A stretch of DNA of 64,000 bases from Bacteroidales bacterium (lineage in GTDB: Bacteria; Bacteroidota; Bacteroidia; Bacteroidales; Muribaculaceae), in assembly GCA_015060975.1 (NCBI GenBank), contig SUXI01000002.1, positions 62,001 through 126,000 of the forward strand. Direction: 5' to 3'. A model generated the notes under the pieces. That model was not told the DNA's origin. It did no database searches and was given only the letters and a program-made list of their open reading frames with translations. A program made the position numbers and the translations under genes. Positions 1 to 8,204 of the stretch are shown in pieces (within the stretch, counting starts at the first letter, position 1; every line of letters begins with the position of its first letter).

Positions 1-630
1 TTAACCTGCGAGGACCTCGATTCCATTGGTGTATATTTTATCGAAGGGAATTCTTTCGAAAACAGATCGCTCACAATTACACATCTTGCAGAGGAAGACA
101 TTGATGCCATTGAAGAAGCCAATTTCAACTTGTCTATTATAGATTTAAGCAAAGTTGTGTATTTTGAAGCCAAAAATGGGAAAATCAACATCTGTTATAC
201 CAAACAAGAGGAGGAAACCGACAAATCTCCGACCGACCAATCTGAAACCTTTATAGATTGCGAATTAGACGACATTGAGGCTCTTATAAAAAACACACTT
301 GAAGTAGGAGACAATAGATTTGTAAGACTTGGCAATTACTACATCATCAATTATAACCGCCTAACTCGTATTAACCTGGGAGACTATTCATTACAACTAA
401 CCGACCGTAATCACTATCCGGTATTTATTTCAGCGCCAAAATTACCCGAAAAGAAACTTCATAACGAGTTTGCCTCTTTAATGACCAGATACTCAAAACA
501 TCCATTTGAGGCGGTAAAAGAAACAATGCCCAAATTAGCTTCATACATCCTTTCGGTAAAACGACATGACAACTTCATTTCCTCGCTAAAAAATTTCAAA
601 GAAATACTCAAGGAAAAGTTTGAACACTAA
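1..630 (+). CDS. C-terminal part of a LytTR-like DNA-binding regulator (5' truncated by window edge)
   Basis: The reading frame is open from base 1, so the gene starts upstream of the window; 209 codons are visible and no upstream stop is seen. Residues about 50-140 of the visible part resemble a LytTR DNA-binding domain: a strand ending KVVYFEAKNGKINI, then FVRLGNYYIINYNRLTRI, which matches the usual 'F.R.H.S..VN...I' block, then a short 'L.L.D....PVFIS' hairpin. LytTR domains bind direct repeats in promoters. The canonical His before the Ser/Tyr is replaced, so DNA binding is an inference. The tail of about 55 residues is basic. The acidic protein follows after 177 bases. The family call is moderate; no partner kinase is visible. 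Confidence 0.5.
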   Translation, partial: LTCEDLDSIGVYFIEGNSFENRSLTITHLAEEDIDAIEEANFNLSIIDLSKVVYFEAKNGKINICYTKQEEETDKSPTDQSETFIDCELDDIEALIKNTLEVGDNRFVRLGNYYIINYNRLTRINLGDYSLQLTDRNHYPVFISAPKLPEKKLHNEFASLMTRYSKHPFEAVKETMPKLASYILSVKRHDNFISSLKNFKEILKEKFEH

Positions 631-777
631 AAATTAAATTTAGATATATCGATTTTTGCTTCTGTAAAAATATGCATTTATATATTTTTCAAACAAAAAA
701 CATAGCATTTGAACATCCAAACCCTTTATTTCGTCAAAAATGACCACACTCGAAATCGCAGATTTATCAAACTTACT

Positions 778-785
778 TAAATTTG
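778..785 (+). promoter_or_regulatory. Candidate -7 promoter box TAAATTTG
   Basis: The box TAAATTTG lies 22 bases before the ATG of the acidic protein and fits the Bacteroidetes -7 consensus TAnnTTTG. No clear -33 TTG is seen about 20 bases upstream. Confidence 0.4.
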
Positions 786-807
786 TATCAAATTAAAATC
801 ATACATT

Positions 808-1359
808 ATGAAAAATAATATTAATCATCTCCTCGACGAGAACATCAACTACAATGACGCAAGTCCCGAAGATGTATATTCAATATCAACGTCAGAATCA
901 GCATCAAGCAATCTGCTCTACAACTCTGACGATGACAGTATGGCTTTTGATGGTTTTGACAACGATGATGTATATATAATCAAGAATGATGCAACAACCG
1001 ACGATATACTCCTATTAAACGAAGATGATTACATCGATTATTTATTTGATGACAGTTCTGACGTATATATCATCGAAAGCACTCCAAATAACTCAGACAA
1101 CGATGTCATAATGTTAGATTCCACCGATGACGAATCCTTAGTGAACGAGTATTACGGTTCTCACGAAGAAATCATCTTAGACAACGCCCCAATCATTATT
1201 GACTCTGAACAAGATGCCAACATAATAATAGACGACTCTCATTCATACGACAACGAGGAAAATATAATTGATGAAATCGCCTCGTTCAATGAACAAAACG
1301 AATATGATTTTGACTATCAAAATGATATTTTAGGCGATGACGACTTTGATATTATATAG
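808..1359 (+). CDS. Hyperacidic orphan protein of unknown function
   Basis: I do not recognise this family. By direct count the 183 residues include 38 Asp and 15 Glu but only 2 Lys and no Arg, giving a net charge near -50. The short string DVYII occurs twice (near residues 54 and 85), and related hydrophobic triplets (III, IIID) sit between acidic runs, so the protein looks like degenerate internal repeats. There is no signal peptide, membrane segment or cysteine. Such composition is known from DNA-mimic proteins and from disordered or calcium-binding proteins, but nothing here decides between them. It has its own -7 box at 778 and is followed by tRNA-Pro on the other strand. The start ATG is the only sensible one. 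Confidence 0.75.
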   Translation: MKNNINHLLDENINYNDASPEDVYSISTSESASSNLLYNSDDDSMAFDGFDNDDVYIIKNDATTDDILLLNEDDYIDYLFDDSSDVYIIESTPNNSDNDVIMLDSTDDESLVNEYYGSHEEIILDNAPIIIDSEQDANIIIDDSHSYDNEENIIDEIASFNEQNEYDFDYQNDILGDDDFDII

Positions 1360-1465
1360 AGCAATCACACTTTTATCCGATATCCAACAATAAAAACGCG
1401 GCGCCATCGACTGGCACGGATAGGAATCCGATAACCAATTATTTAAAAGCATTCTATACAATACA

Positions 1466-1498
1466 AAAACAGTTTCAACAAGATGTTGAAACTGTTTT
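1466..1498 (-). terminator. Intrinsic terminator downstream of tRNA-Pro
   Basis: Two perfect 14-nt arms (1466-1479 and 1485-1498) surround a 5-nt loop. Read on the minus strand the hairpin is followed by a short T run, as expected at the end of the tRNA-Pro transcript. It may also stop plus-strand transcription from the acidic gene. Confidence 0.75.
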
Positions 1499-1503
1499 GT
1501 TTG

Positions 1504-1578
1504 TCGGGGTGAGAAGATTCGAACTTCCGACCACACGCCCCCCAGACGCGTACTCTAACCTGGCTGAGCTACACCCCG
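1504..1578 (-). tRNA. tRNA-Pro (anticodon GGG)
   Basis: On the minus strand a full cloverleaf can be drawn: acceptor CGGGGTG paired with CACCCCG, D arm GCTC/GAGT, an anticodon arm with loop CTGGGGG giving anticodon GGG, a variable loop, and a T arm with GTTCGAATC. The discriminator base is A and CCA is not encoded. The length is 75 nt. Its promoter is at 1597-1627 and its terminator at 1466-1498. Confidence 0.95.
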
Positions 1579-1596
1579 GTTTGCCTAAAAGCGGTG

Positions 1597-1627
1597 CAAA
1601 GTTATACACTAATTTTCAATCATGCAA
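1597..1627 (-). promoter_or_regulatory. Promoter of tRNA-Pro
   Basis: Read on the minus strand, TTG (1627-1625) is followed by a 20-nt spacer and TAACTTTG (1604-1597). This is a near-consensus Bacteroidetes promoter, 18 nt upstream of the tRNA 5' end. Confidence 0.75.
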
Positions 1628-1702
1628 TAGCATCAATCCACATTTTACATTTTTTCACTTATAAGTTATATTTTGCAACTACGCCACCTATAGTTTAAAA
1701 AA

Positions 1703-1734
1703 TTTGGTCATAACCCAAAAAATCACTATCTTTG
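1703..1734 (+). promoter_or_regulatory. Promoter of gyrB
   Basis: A -33 TTTG (1703-1706), a 20-nt spacer and a -7 TATCTTTG (1727-1734) lie 79 nt before the gyrB ATG. The -7 region shares an 18-nt run with the der promoter near 16944. Confidence 0.75.
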
Positions 1735-1813
1735 TTAGTCGAAAAAGTAGGCTTTAGAAAAACCTATTCTCATAAATTTTAGAAAGATAAACAATAAAAT
1801 AAGCTCCAAGTTT

Positions 1814-3745
1814 ATGGCAGAATTAGAAGAGGAATATAGCGCCAGTAATATCCAGGTCTTGGAAGGGCTGGAAGCAGTGCGCAAACGTCCTGCAATGTAC
1901 ATTGGCGACATCAGCGCAAAAGGGTTACATCATTTAGTATATGAAGTAGTTGACAACTCTATTGACGAGGCCCTTGCCGGATATGCCAACCACATTGATG
2001 TAACAATCAACGAAGACAATTCAATTACAGTAGTGGATAATGGTCGCGGCATCCCTGTGGATATACACGAAAAAGAGAATAAAAGCGCACTTGAGGTAGT
2101 ATTAACCGTACTTCATGCCGGAGGTAAGTTTGACAAAGGCTCCTACAAAGTGTCAGGAGGACTTCACGGCGTGGGGGTATCTTGCGTAAACGCATTGTCA
2201 TCATACCTACGAGCAGAGATTCACCGCAATGGAAAAATTCACACTCAGGAATACGCCTACGGGAAGCCCACAACCGAGCTTTGCATTGATGGCGATACAG
2301 ATCACACAGGAACAAGTATCACTTTCAAACCCGACAACACCATATTCACCGTTACCATCTATGACTACAACACACTTGCCAATCGTCTTCGCGATCTTGC
2401 ATTTTTAAATGCAGGAATAACATTGACTCTGACAGACAAACGCAATGTCAACGAAAATGGAGAGGCTAAAAACGAAACTTTTTATTCGCAGGACGGCTTA
2501 AGCGAGTTTGTTCAATATATCGATTCAAACAAAGAATCACTTATCAACGATGTGATTCACCTCAACACCGAGCGCCAAGGCATTCCTGTTGAAGTAGCGC
2601 TAACCTACAACAACACTTACAACGAAAACGTTTACTCATATGTAAACAACATCAACACAATCGAAGGAGGTACACACTTAACCGGATTCCGTCGCGGGCT
2701 GACTTCAACATTAAAAAAATATGCCGAAGACAACAAGATGCTCGAAAAAGTAAAAATCGACATCGCCAGCGATGACTTCCGTGAAGGATTAACAGCCGTT
2801 GTATCGGTAAAAGTAATGGAGCCTCAATTTGAGGGGCAAACAAAAACAAAACTTGGGAACAACGAAGTTATCGGCGCCGTACAACAAGCCGTTAGCGAAG
2901 CTCTTCGCAACTACCTCGAAGAACACCCAAAACAAGCTCGCACTATTGTGGAAAAAGTAATCGTGGCGGCACAAGCACGCCATGCGGCATACAATGCTCG
3001 TGTAAAAATCCAACGCAAATCACCTCTCAGCGGTGGAGGATTACCCGGCAAGCTTGCCGATTGTTCATCACGCACAGCCGAAGACTGCGAACTATTCATC
3101 GTCGAAGGGGACTCGGCAGGAGGTACAGCAAAACAAGGTCGCGACCGCACATTCCAGGCGATACTCCCATTGCGAGGTAAAATCCTCAACGTTGAAAAAG
3201 CAATGGACCATAAAATATTCGACAACGAAGAAATAACAAATCTATTCCGCGCAATGCGTGTAACAATAGGTACCGAAGACGATCCCAAAGAAGCCAATCT
3301 TTCACGCTTGGCCTACCACAAGATTATCATCATGACCGATGCCGATGTTGACGGCAGCCACATTGCAACATTATTAATGACATTCTTCTTCCGTCGCATG
3401 CGTCCAATCATCGAAAACGGATATTTATATCTTGCCACCCCTCCTTTATATAAATGTAGCCGTGGTAAAGTTGAAGAATATTGCTGGACCGATGCTCAAG
3501 TGCAACAATTTATAGCCCGCAATGGAGACAAAACCAAAGTACAACGCTATAAAGGGCTTGGAGAAATGAGCGCCGAAGAGCTTCGCGACACGACAATGGA
3601 CCCCGAGCAACGGCTATTGAAACAAGTCAATATTAGCGATGCAGCCGAAGCCGATCGCATATTCTCGATGCTTATGGGCGAAGATGTGGCGCCACGACGC
3701 GATTTTATTGAATCCAACGCTAATTACGCCAATATTGACGCTTAA
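1814..3745 (+). CDS. gyrB: DNA gyrase subunit B
   Basis: GyrB is the ATPase subunit of gyrase, the type IIA topoisomerase that introduces negative supercoils. Domains in order: GHKL ATPase with the Mg-binding Asn region EVVDNSIDEA (about 44-53), DNGRGIP (75-81) and the lid GGLHGVG (115-121); transducer domain; TOPRIM with EGDSAGG (about 430) and DADVDG (about 508); and the C-terminal QRYKGLGEM. At 643 residues it lacks the insertion found in proteobacterial GyrB, which is normal for this phylum. ParE is the alternative, but the whole-length similarity fits GyrB better. It has its own promoter and a strong terminator, so it appears monocistronic. gyrA is not in the window. Confidence 0.96.
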   Translation: MAELEEEYSASNIQVLEGLEAVRKRPAMYIGDISAKGLHHLVYEVVDNSIDEALAGYANHIDVTINEDNSITVVDNGRGIPVDIHEKENKSALEVVLTVLHAGGKFDKGSYKVSGGLHGVGVSCVNALSSYLRAEIHRNGKIHTQEYAYGKPTTELCIDGDTDHTGTSITFKPDNTIFTVTIYDYNTLANRLRDLAFLNAGITLTLTDKRNVNENGEAKNETFYSQDGLSEFVQYIDSNKESLINDVIHLNTERQGIPVEVALTYNNTYNENVYSYVNNINTIEGGTHLTGFRRGLTSTLKKYAEDNKMLEKVKIDIASDDFREGLTAVVSVKVMEPQFEGQTKTKLGNNEVIGAVQQAVSEALRNYLEEHPKQARTIVEKVIVAAQARHAAYNARVKIQRKSPLSGGGLPGKLADCSSRTAEDCELFIVEGDSAGGTAKQGRDRTFQAILPLRGKILNVEKAMDHKIFDNEEITNLFRAMRVTIGTEDDPKEANLSRLAYHKIIIMTDADVDGSHIATLLMTFFFRRMRPIIENGYLYLATPPLYKCSRGKVEEYCWTDAQVQQFIARNGDKTKVQRYKGLGEMSAEELRDTTMDPEQRLLKQVNISDAAEADRIFSMLMGEDVAPRRDFIESNANYANIDA

Positions 3746-3757
3746 TCCACCATATAC

Positions 3758-3788
3758 AACGCGCCGCAACCATACGGCGCGTTTTTTT
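3758..3788 (+). terminator. Intrinsic terminator after gyrB
   Basis: A GC-rich perfect stem (AACGCGCCG with CGGCGCGTT) with an 8-nt loop is followed by seven T. It ends 30 nt before rnr. Confidence 0.9.
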
Positions 3789-3817
3789 GTTAACCTACTA
3801 AACAACCATTTCTAACT

Positions 3818-6058
3818 ATGGCACGTTCATCAAAGAAAAGCAGCACAGCTAAATTAGCTCAACTCGTAAAAGAGTTCATTAATCAACAAAAGAATAATAC
3901 TTTTAATTATAAACAAGTTTCACACGCCATCGGCGCCTCAACTCCAAAGCAACAGCGCGCTGTAGCTCTCACTCTTGCTGAAATGGCTTTTGATGGAGAC
4001 CTAATCGAAACCTCTCCGGGCAAATATAAAACACTAATGCGCACAAGTTTTGCCACCGGCACATTTGTGCGTCGCAGCAATGGCAAAAACAGCGTAATAA
4101 TCGACAACGAAGACGAAGCAATCTTTGTTGCCGAACGCAACTCAATGCACGCACTCAATGGCGATAAAGTAAGAGTCAACATCGCGGCACATCGACGTGG
4201 AGCCGAACCCGAAGCCGAAGTGGTGGAAATTATAGAGAAAAAAGATCAAGTATTTATAGGTCAGTTAAAAGTCGAAAAACATTATGGCTATCTGCTCACC
4301 GACTCAAAATTTCTCGCAACTGACATTTTCATCCCCAAAGCAAAGCTCAAAAACGGCAAGACAGGCGACAAAGCGGTTGTTCGCATAACCCATTGGCCCG
4401 ACGAAGATAAAAATCCCAAAGGCGAAGTTGTTGATATACTTGGACGGCATGGAGAAAACAACGCCGAGATTCATGCGATTCTTGCCGAATATGGATTACC
4501 TTACAAATACCCCGAAACTGTAGAACGTGCCGCCAATAAAATTGACGCAGGCATAACGCCCGAAGTCATCGCATCTCGTCTTGACATGAGAGAAGCGACA
4601 ACATTCACTATCGACCCTCGCGATGCCAAAGACTTTGACGATGCGCTATCCCTCACTCAGCTACCAAATGGCAACTATGAAATAGGTGTACATATCGCCG
4701 ATGTCACTTATTATGTAAAACCCGGTTCTATCATTGACCGCGAAGCCGAGAATCGAGCCACATCGGTATATCTTGTTGACCGAGTTGTCCCCATGCTTCC
4801 CGAACATCTATGCAACGGCATCTGCTCGCTTCGCCCAAACGAAGAAAAACTCGCATTCTCATGCATCTTCGAAATGGATGACAACGCACGCGTAATAAAT
4901 CATAAGATAGCTCGCACCGTAATCGAAAGCAATCGCCGATTCACATACGAAGAAGCTCAAGAAATAATCGAGACCGGGACCGGCGAATACTCACACGAGA
5001 TACTCATTCTCAATCGTCTTGCAAAAATTCTTCGCAAAGAACGTTACGAGAACGGCTCGGTTGAATTTGACCGTTGTGAGGTGAAATTTGATATCGATGA
5101 GACCGGACATCCAATAGGAGTATTTTTCAAAGAATCGAAAGATGCCAATAAACTAATCGAAGAGTTTATGTTACTTGCAAATAAAACCGTTGCACGCGAA
5201 ATAGGACAACCTATTGGCAAAAAAAAGGCAAAAGCTTTTGTATTTCGTGTTCACGACGAACCCGACCCCGAGAAACTCACCGAACTTGCAAAACAATCGC
5301 GAGTATTTGGATATAAAATCAAAGATTCAGGCTCGGCTCGCGATGTAAATCTTTCCATCAATCGCATGCTAAAAGATTTGAAAGGGAAAGGCGAAGAAAA
5401 CTTTCTATCTACACTCGCCATTCGCTCTATGGCTAAAGCAATTTACACTACGGTAAACGTTGGGCACTATGGACTAGGTTTTGAATACTATACTCACTTC
5501 ACATCTCCAATTCGTCGTTACCCAGATATGATGGTACATCGCCTTCTCGACAAATATCTCAATGGAGGTCGTAGCGTTAACGTTGACAAACTCGAAGACC
5601 AATGCAAGCACTCTTCAAGCATGGAACAGCTTGCCGCCAATGCCGAGCGCGCATCAATCAAATACAAGCAAGTGGAATTTCTTGCCGACCATCTTGGCGA
5701 AGTATATGATGGCGTAATTTCGGGTGTTACCGAATGGGGTTTATATGTTGAACTCGACAGCAACAAATGCGAAGGTATGGTGCCAATTCGAGATCTCACC
5801 GACGACTACTATGAATTTGATGAAAAAAATTATTGCATAGTAGGACGCCATACCAATACTCGTTATCGACTTGGTGACAAAATCACCATTCAAGTGGCCC
5901 GTGCAAATCTCGACCGCAAACAAGTCGATTTTGCCATCGTTGACGAACGCCACCCTCGTCGAAACGAGGATATGTTAGGTGCAACCATATCGGTTTCACA
6001 AGCTTTAAACCAGCCAAAGCCCAAAGGAAAAAAACGCAAAAACAACCGACGCAAATAA
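3818..6058 (+). CDS. rnr: Ribonuclease R
   Basis: RNase R is a processive 3'-5' exoribonuclease of the RNB family that degrades structured RNA and acts in rRNA and mRNA quality control in the cytoplasm. An N-terminal winged-helix region (about 1-70) is followed by cold-shock-like domains, the RNB catalytic domain with the metal-binding IDPRDAKDFDDAL (about 263-275), and an S1 domain near 626-705 (GEVYDGVISGVTEWGLYVEL). The tail is Lys/Arg-rich (KPKGKKRKNNRRK), as is common in RNase R. At 746 residues it has the usual length. folB follows after 14 nt, so the two may share a message. Confidence 0.95.
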   Translation: MARSSKKSSTAKLAQLVKEFINQQKNNTFNYKQVSHAIGASTPKQQRAVALTLAEMAFDGDLIETSPGKYKTLMRTSFATGTFVRRSNGKNSVIIDNEDEAIFVAERNSMHALNGDKVRVNIAAHRRGAEPEAEVVEIIEKKDQVFIGQLKVEKHYGYLLTDSKFLATDIFIPKAKLKNGKTGDKAVVRITHWPDEDKNPKGEVVDILGRHGENNAEIHAILAEYGLPYKYPETVERAANKIDAGITPEVIASRLDMREATTFTIDPRDAKDFDDALSLTQLPNGNYEIGVHIADVTYYVKPGSIIDREAENRATSVYLVDRVVPMLPEHLCNGICSLRPNEEKLAFSCIFEMDDNARVINHKIARTVIESNRRFTYEEAQEIIETGTGEYSHEILILNRLAKILRKERYENGSVEFDRCEVKFDIDETGHPIGVFFKESKDANKLIEEFMLLANKTVAREIGQPIGKKKAKAFVFRVHDEPDPEKLTELAKQSRVFGYKIKDSGSARDVNLSINRMLKDLKGKGEENFLSTLAIRSMAKAIYTTVNVGHYGLGFEYYTHFTSPIRRYPDMMVHRLLDKYLNGGRSVNVDKLEDQCKHSSSMEQLAANAERASIKYKQVEFLADHLGEVYDGVISGVTEWGLYVELDSNKCEGMVPIRDLTDDYYEFDEKNYCIVGRHTNTRYRLGDKITIQVARANLDRKQVDFAIVDERHPRRNEDMLGATISVSQALNQPKPKGKKRKNNRRK

Positions 6059-6072
6059 AAACAGCCAAATTT

Positions 6073-6432
6073 ATGTCAGAAGGGACAATAGAAATAAACA
6101 AACTACGCATATATGCTTATCACGGTGTAGATAAACAAGAACGGCTCATAGGCAACGACTATGAAGTGAGCATAAAACTAACATACCCCATAAGTAATGC
6201 AATGAAAAGTGATGATCTCATTCAAACGTTAAATTATGCCGAAGTAATCAAATTTACGAAAGATGTCATGTCAAAACCTTCATGTTTATTAGAAAACGTT
6301 GTTGAACGTATGAGAATTAGTTTAACATCGGCTTTCCCTCTCATAACACATGGAAAAATAACCGTTGCAAAATTATCCCCACCCATTACCGGCATACAGA
6401 TAGAATCAGTTGCCATAAGCTTTGAATGGTAG
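6073..6432 (+). CDS. folB: Dihydroneopterin aldolase
   Basis: FolB converts 7,8-dihydroneopterin to 6-hydroxymethyl-7,8-dihydropterin in folate synthesis. The 119-residue length and the N-terminal pattern I.IN.LRIYAYHGVDKQER fit the family, with the conserved Tyr-His-Gly near the N terminus. The central Glu-containing segment (LNYAEV) and the ending FPLITHGKITVAKLSPPITG match the T-fold core. It lies 14 nt behind rnr and is followed by a strong terminator. Confidence 0.92.
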   Translation: MSEGTIEINKLRIYAYHGVDKQERLIGNDYEVSIKLTYPISNAMKSDDLIQTLNYAEVIKFTKDVMSKPSCLLENVVERMRISLTSAFPLITHGKITVAKLSPPITGIQIESVAISFEW

Positions 6433-6446
6433 ATAAACATTAACAC

Positions 6447-6490
6447 AAAGACGATGAAATTCAATAAAAACATTTTTCATCGTCTTTTTT
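6447..6490 (+). terminator. Intrinsic terminator after folB
   Basis: A 13-bp perfect stem (6447-6459 with 6475-6487) with a 15-nt loop ends in a T run, 15 nt after the folB stop. Confidence 0.9.
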
Positions 6491-6543
6491 ATGCGACTTC
6501 GTCATAAAATCGGCTCATTTCATCATAAAACCCACCGTTCAAA

Positions 6544-6574
6544 TTGCAACGCTACACATTTATCCTCACCTTTG
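6544..6574 (+). promoter_or_regulatory. Candidate promoter of a small RNA
   Basis: TTG (6544-6546), a 20-nt spacer and CACCTTTG (6567-6574), seven of eight matches to TAnnTTTG. It lies in a gene-free stretch just past the folB terminator, with a second terminator 150 nt downstream. Confidence 0.45.
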
Positions 6575-6580
6575 CATCAC

Positions 6581-6727
6581 AATAGAACAGAACAAAGCAA
6601 TACACAAACCTTAATCTTTTCATATATTACTCTAATAATTAAATACAGACATAATATACCTCAAAATCTTATTTTAATACTTAAACACTAAATAACGAAT
6701 CTTGGATTAAGGTTCGTTATTTACTTT
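6581..6727 (+). ncRNA. Candidate small non-coding RNA ending in an intrinsic terminator
   Basis: The interval between the folB terminator and rpiB holds no credible gene. It does hold a promoter-like pair (6544-6574) and, about 115 nt later, a 10-bp perfect hairpin (6690-6699 with 6713-6722) followed by a T-rich tract. That hairpin follows no gene of its own, because folB is already terminated at 6490. No ATG occurs between the predicted start near 6581 and the hairpin, which argues against a short coding sequence. The body is very AT-rich and otherwise unstructured to the eye. No RNA family is recognised. Confidence 0.4.
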
Positions 6728-6759
6728 TTTAAGACCAATGAAATATTAAAACTTTTCAC

Positions 6760-6767
6760 TAAATTTG
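6760..6767 (+). promoter_or_regulatory. -7 promoter box of rpiB
   Basis: TAAATTTG lies 38 nt before the rpiB ATG and fits the TAnnTTTG consensus. A -33 TTG is not evident. Confidence 0.5.
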
Positions 6768-6805
6768 CGTTGTAATATAATTAAATCACAAAACAACTAT
6801 TAATC

Positions 6806-7258
6806 ATGTCAATAATTCAAGAAGGAAAGAAAATAGCGATGTGTAGCGACCATGCAGGCTATGAGCTAAAAAGCATTATACAAGGATACCTCGAATCACA
6901 AGGCATTCAATACACCGATTTTGGGACAAACAGCACCGATAGTTGTGACTATCCCGATTTTGCTCATCCGTGCGCTAATGCTATTGAAAACGAGGATTGT
7001 TATCCCGGCATAGCAATGTGCGGAAGCGGGAACGGCATACAAATGACACTAAACAAGCACCAAGGAATTCGTGCCGCATTATGCTGGACTGTAGAATTAG
7101 CAAAACTCGCTCGCCAACATAACAACGCAAATGTCCTTGTATTACCGGCACGTTTTATCGAACCAACATTAGCTCTTGATATTGTTGATGCATTTTTAAA
7201 TACCGAATTTGAAGGAGGAAGACATATAAATCGCATAAATAAAATTCCCCTCAAATAA
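6806..7258 (+). CDS. rpiB: Ribose 5-phosphate isomerase B
   Basis: RpiB interconverts ribulose 5-phosphate and ribose 5-phosphate in the non-oxidative pentose phosphate pathway. Diagnostic features are the N-terminal CSDHAGYELK (13-22), DYPDFAH (48-54) and the catalytic Cys in MCGSGNGI (Cys72; the usual form is CGTGIG). The length of 150 residues is normal. In many Bacteroidales rpiB follows a transketolase gene; here it stands alone with its own -7 box and a bidirectional terminator. Confidence 0.93.
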   Translation: MSIIQEGKKIAMCSDHAGYELKSIIQGYLESQGIQYTDFGTNSTDSCDYPDFAHPCANAIENEDCYPGIAMCGSGNGIQMTLNKHQGIRAALCWTVELAKLARQHNNANVLVLPARFIEPTLALDIVDAFLNTEFEGGRHINRINKIPLK

Positions 7259-7263
7259 TACAT

Positions 7264-7306
7264 ATAAAACAGCATCATAACAAAATAATATGTGGTGCTG
7301 TTTTAT
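7264..7306. terminator. Bidirectional terminator between rpiB and the convergent Pmp3 gene
   Basis: An 11-bp perfect stem (7264-7274 with 7296-7306) has A-rich and T-rich flanks on both sides. It lies between two convergent genes and can serve both. Confidence 0.75.
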
Positions 7307-7320
7307 TTATCCCCAGTATT

Positions 7321-7476
7321 TCAACTCTTATTATTCAATATTATCAATGCGCCAATAACACCTGGAATCCAACCGGCACAAGTCAATAAAGAAACAATAA
7401 CTATAGAGCCACAACCCCTATCAATCACAGCTAAAGGAGGGAACAAAACGGCTAACAATACTCTTATGCAAGACAT
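7321..7476 (-). CDS. Pmp3/YqaE family small membrane protein
   Basis: A 51-residue protein reads MSCIRVLLAVLFPPLAV at its start and ends CAGWIPGVIGALIILNNKS. This is the full pattern of the Pmp3/YqaE (UPF0057) family: two hydrophobic helices, the motif FPPLAV in the first, and GWIPGVIGAL in the second. Family members are inner-membrane proteolipids linked to membrane potential and salt or cold stress; the exact role is unknown. The usual charged loop is shortened here to IDRGCGS. A -7 box TATATTTG lies 26 nt upstream on the same strand. It converges on rpiB. The plus-strand reading of the same DNA is a shadow. Confidence 0.88.
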   Translation of the reverse strand: MSCIRVLLAVLFPPLAVIDRGCGSIVIVSLLTCAGWIPGVIGALIILNNKS

Positions 7477-7501
7477 AATACTATAATTAATAAATCATAT
7501 A

Positions 7502-7509
7502 CAAATATA
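7502..7509 (-). promoter_or_regulatory. -7 promoter box of the Pmp3 gene
   Basis: On the minus strand the sequence reads TATATTTG, a perfect TAnnTTTG match, with TTTGG about 17-18 nt further upstream. Confidence 0.6.
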
Positions 7510-7538
7510 GCATAAAGATTTTAATCCAAACCTATTTT

Positions 7539-8111
7539 ATGAATACCAACTCAATCGACAAAGAACGATTAACCGTCTTTGAAAACCAATTAACCAACGA
7601 TATGGTGCGCATTGCGACATCCCACATGCTTCTTGAGGGCACACTCCTTTCCTCTGAAGACATCGACTCAAAATGGCATAGTTTAGCCCCCGAATACATT
7701 GCCGATGCAATAAACCAAATAAGAGAATACCCAACAGTCTCAATCGCTTGGGCGGGATACTTGGGTATGGCAATTGCCAATGGCTGGGACAAAGACTGGA
7801 GACACACTTCAATTGCCGAATATCACTCATTTTATGGTAACAATGGATTTGATGACATGGATGAGCATATAATAAGCGATATTCTCGGGTTACCGCTTAA
7901 TGATGATGTCGCAAAATGGATTGAAAAAACAATCAGGATATGCGCACAAACTGCAATTTCAAAAATTCGCCACGAACAAATCGAGCCACAAAGCATAATG
8001 GCATTTCATATATTCTCAAAAGCTACAAAAGTAATGTTTAAAATAGGCGCAGCCATCGAACTGCATCGCTTAGGATACAAATTACAGAAAATAAATCTGC
8101 ACGAATGCTAA
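7539..8111 (+). CDS. Conserved-looking protein of unknown function
   Basis: I do not recognise this 190-residue soluble protein. It has no signal peptide or membrane helix. It is rich in Trp, Ile and acidic residues, with a central aromatic stretch (VSIAWAGYLGMAIANGWDKDW) and several His, and it looks mostly alpha-helical. The gene is divergent from Pmp3 across a 62-nt gap and is followed by a new promoter, so it is probably transcribed alone. Codon use resembles its neighbours. Confidence 0.75.
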   Translation: MNTNSIDKERLTVFENQLTNDMVRIATSHMLLEGTLLSSEDIDSKWHSLAPEYIADAINQIREYPTVSIAWAGYLGMAIANGWDKDWRHTSIAEYHSFYGNNGFDDMDEHIISDILGLPLNDDVAKWIEKTIRICAQTAISKIRHEQIEPQSIMAFHIFSKATKVMFKIGAAIELHRLGYKLQKINLHEC

Positions 8112-8151
8112 CACGCAGTCTGTTCGGGTACAATACCCATGTTTTTTCATG

Positions 8152-8183
8152 TTTGCGATTTTTAATAATAAATATTACCTTTG
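8152..8183 (+). promoter_or_regulatory. Promoter of the lipoprotein-SUI1-AddA-C69 gene run
   Basis: TTTG (8152-8155), a 20-nt spacer and TACCTTTG (8176-8183) lie 22 nt before the first ATG of the run. Confidence 0.75.
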
Positions 8184-8204
8184 TTTATCTAAACAACATT
8201 CGGC

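Noticed and set aside
2911-3297. Antisense open frame of 128 codons in gyrB
   Set aside because: It is the shadow of a conserved TOPRIM-domain coding region.
6491-6691. Open frame of 66 codons between folB and rpiB
   Set aside because: Its ATG directly follows the folB terminator, composition is not coding-like, and a promoter-like pair lies inside it.
7292-7486. Plus-strand open frame of 64 codons after rpiB
   Set aside because: It lies opposite a complete Pmp3/YqaE gene on the minus strand with a proper promoter, and it begins inside a terminator stem.
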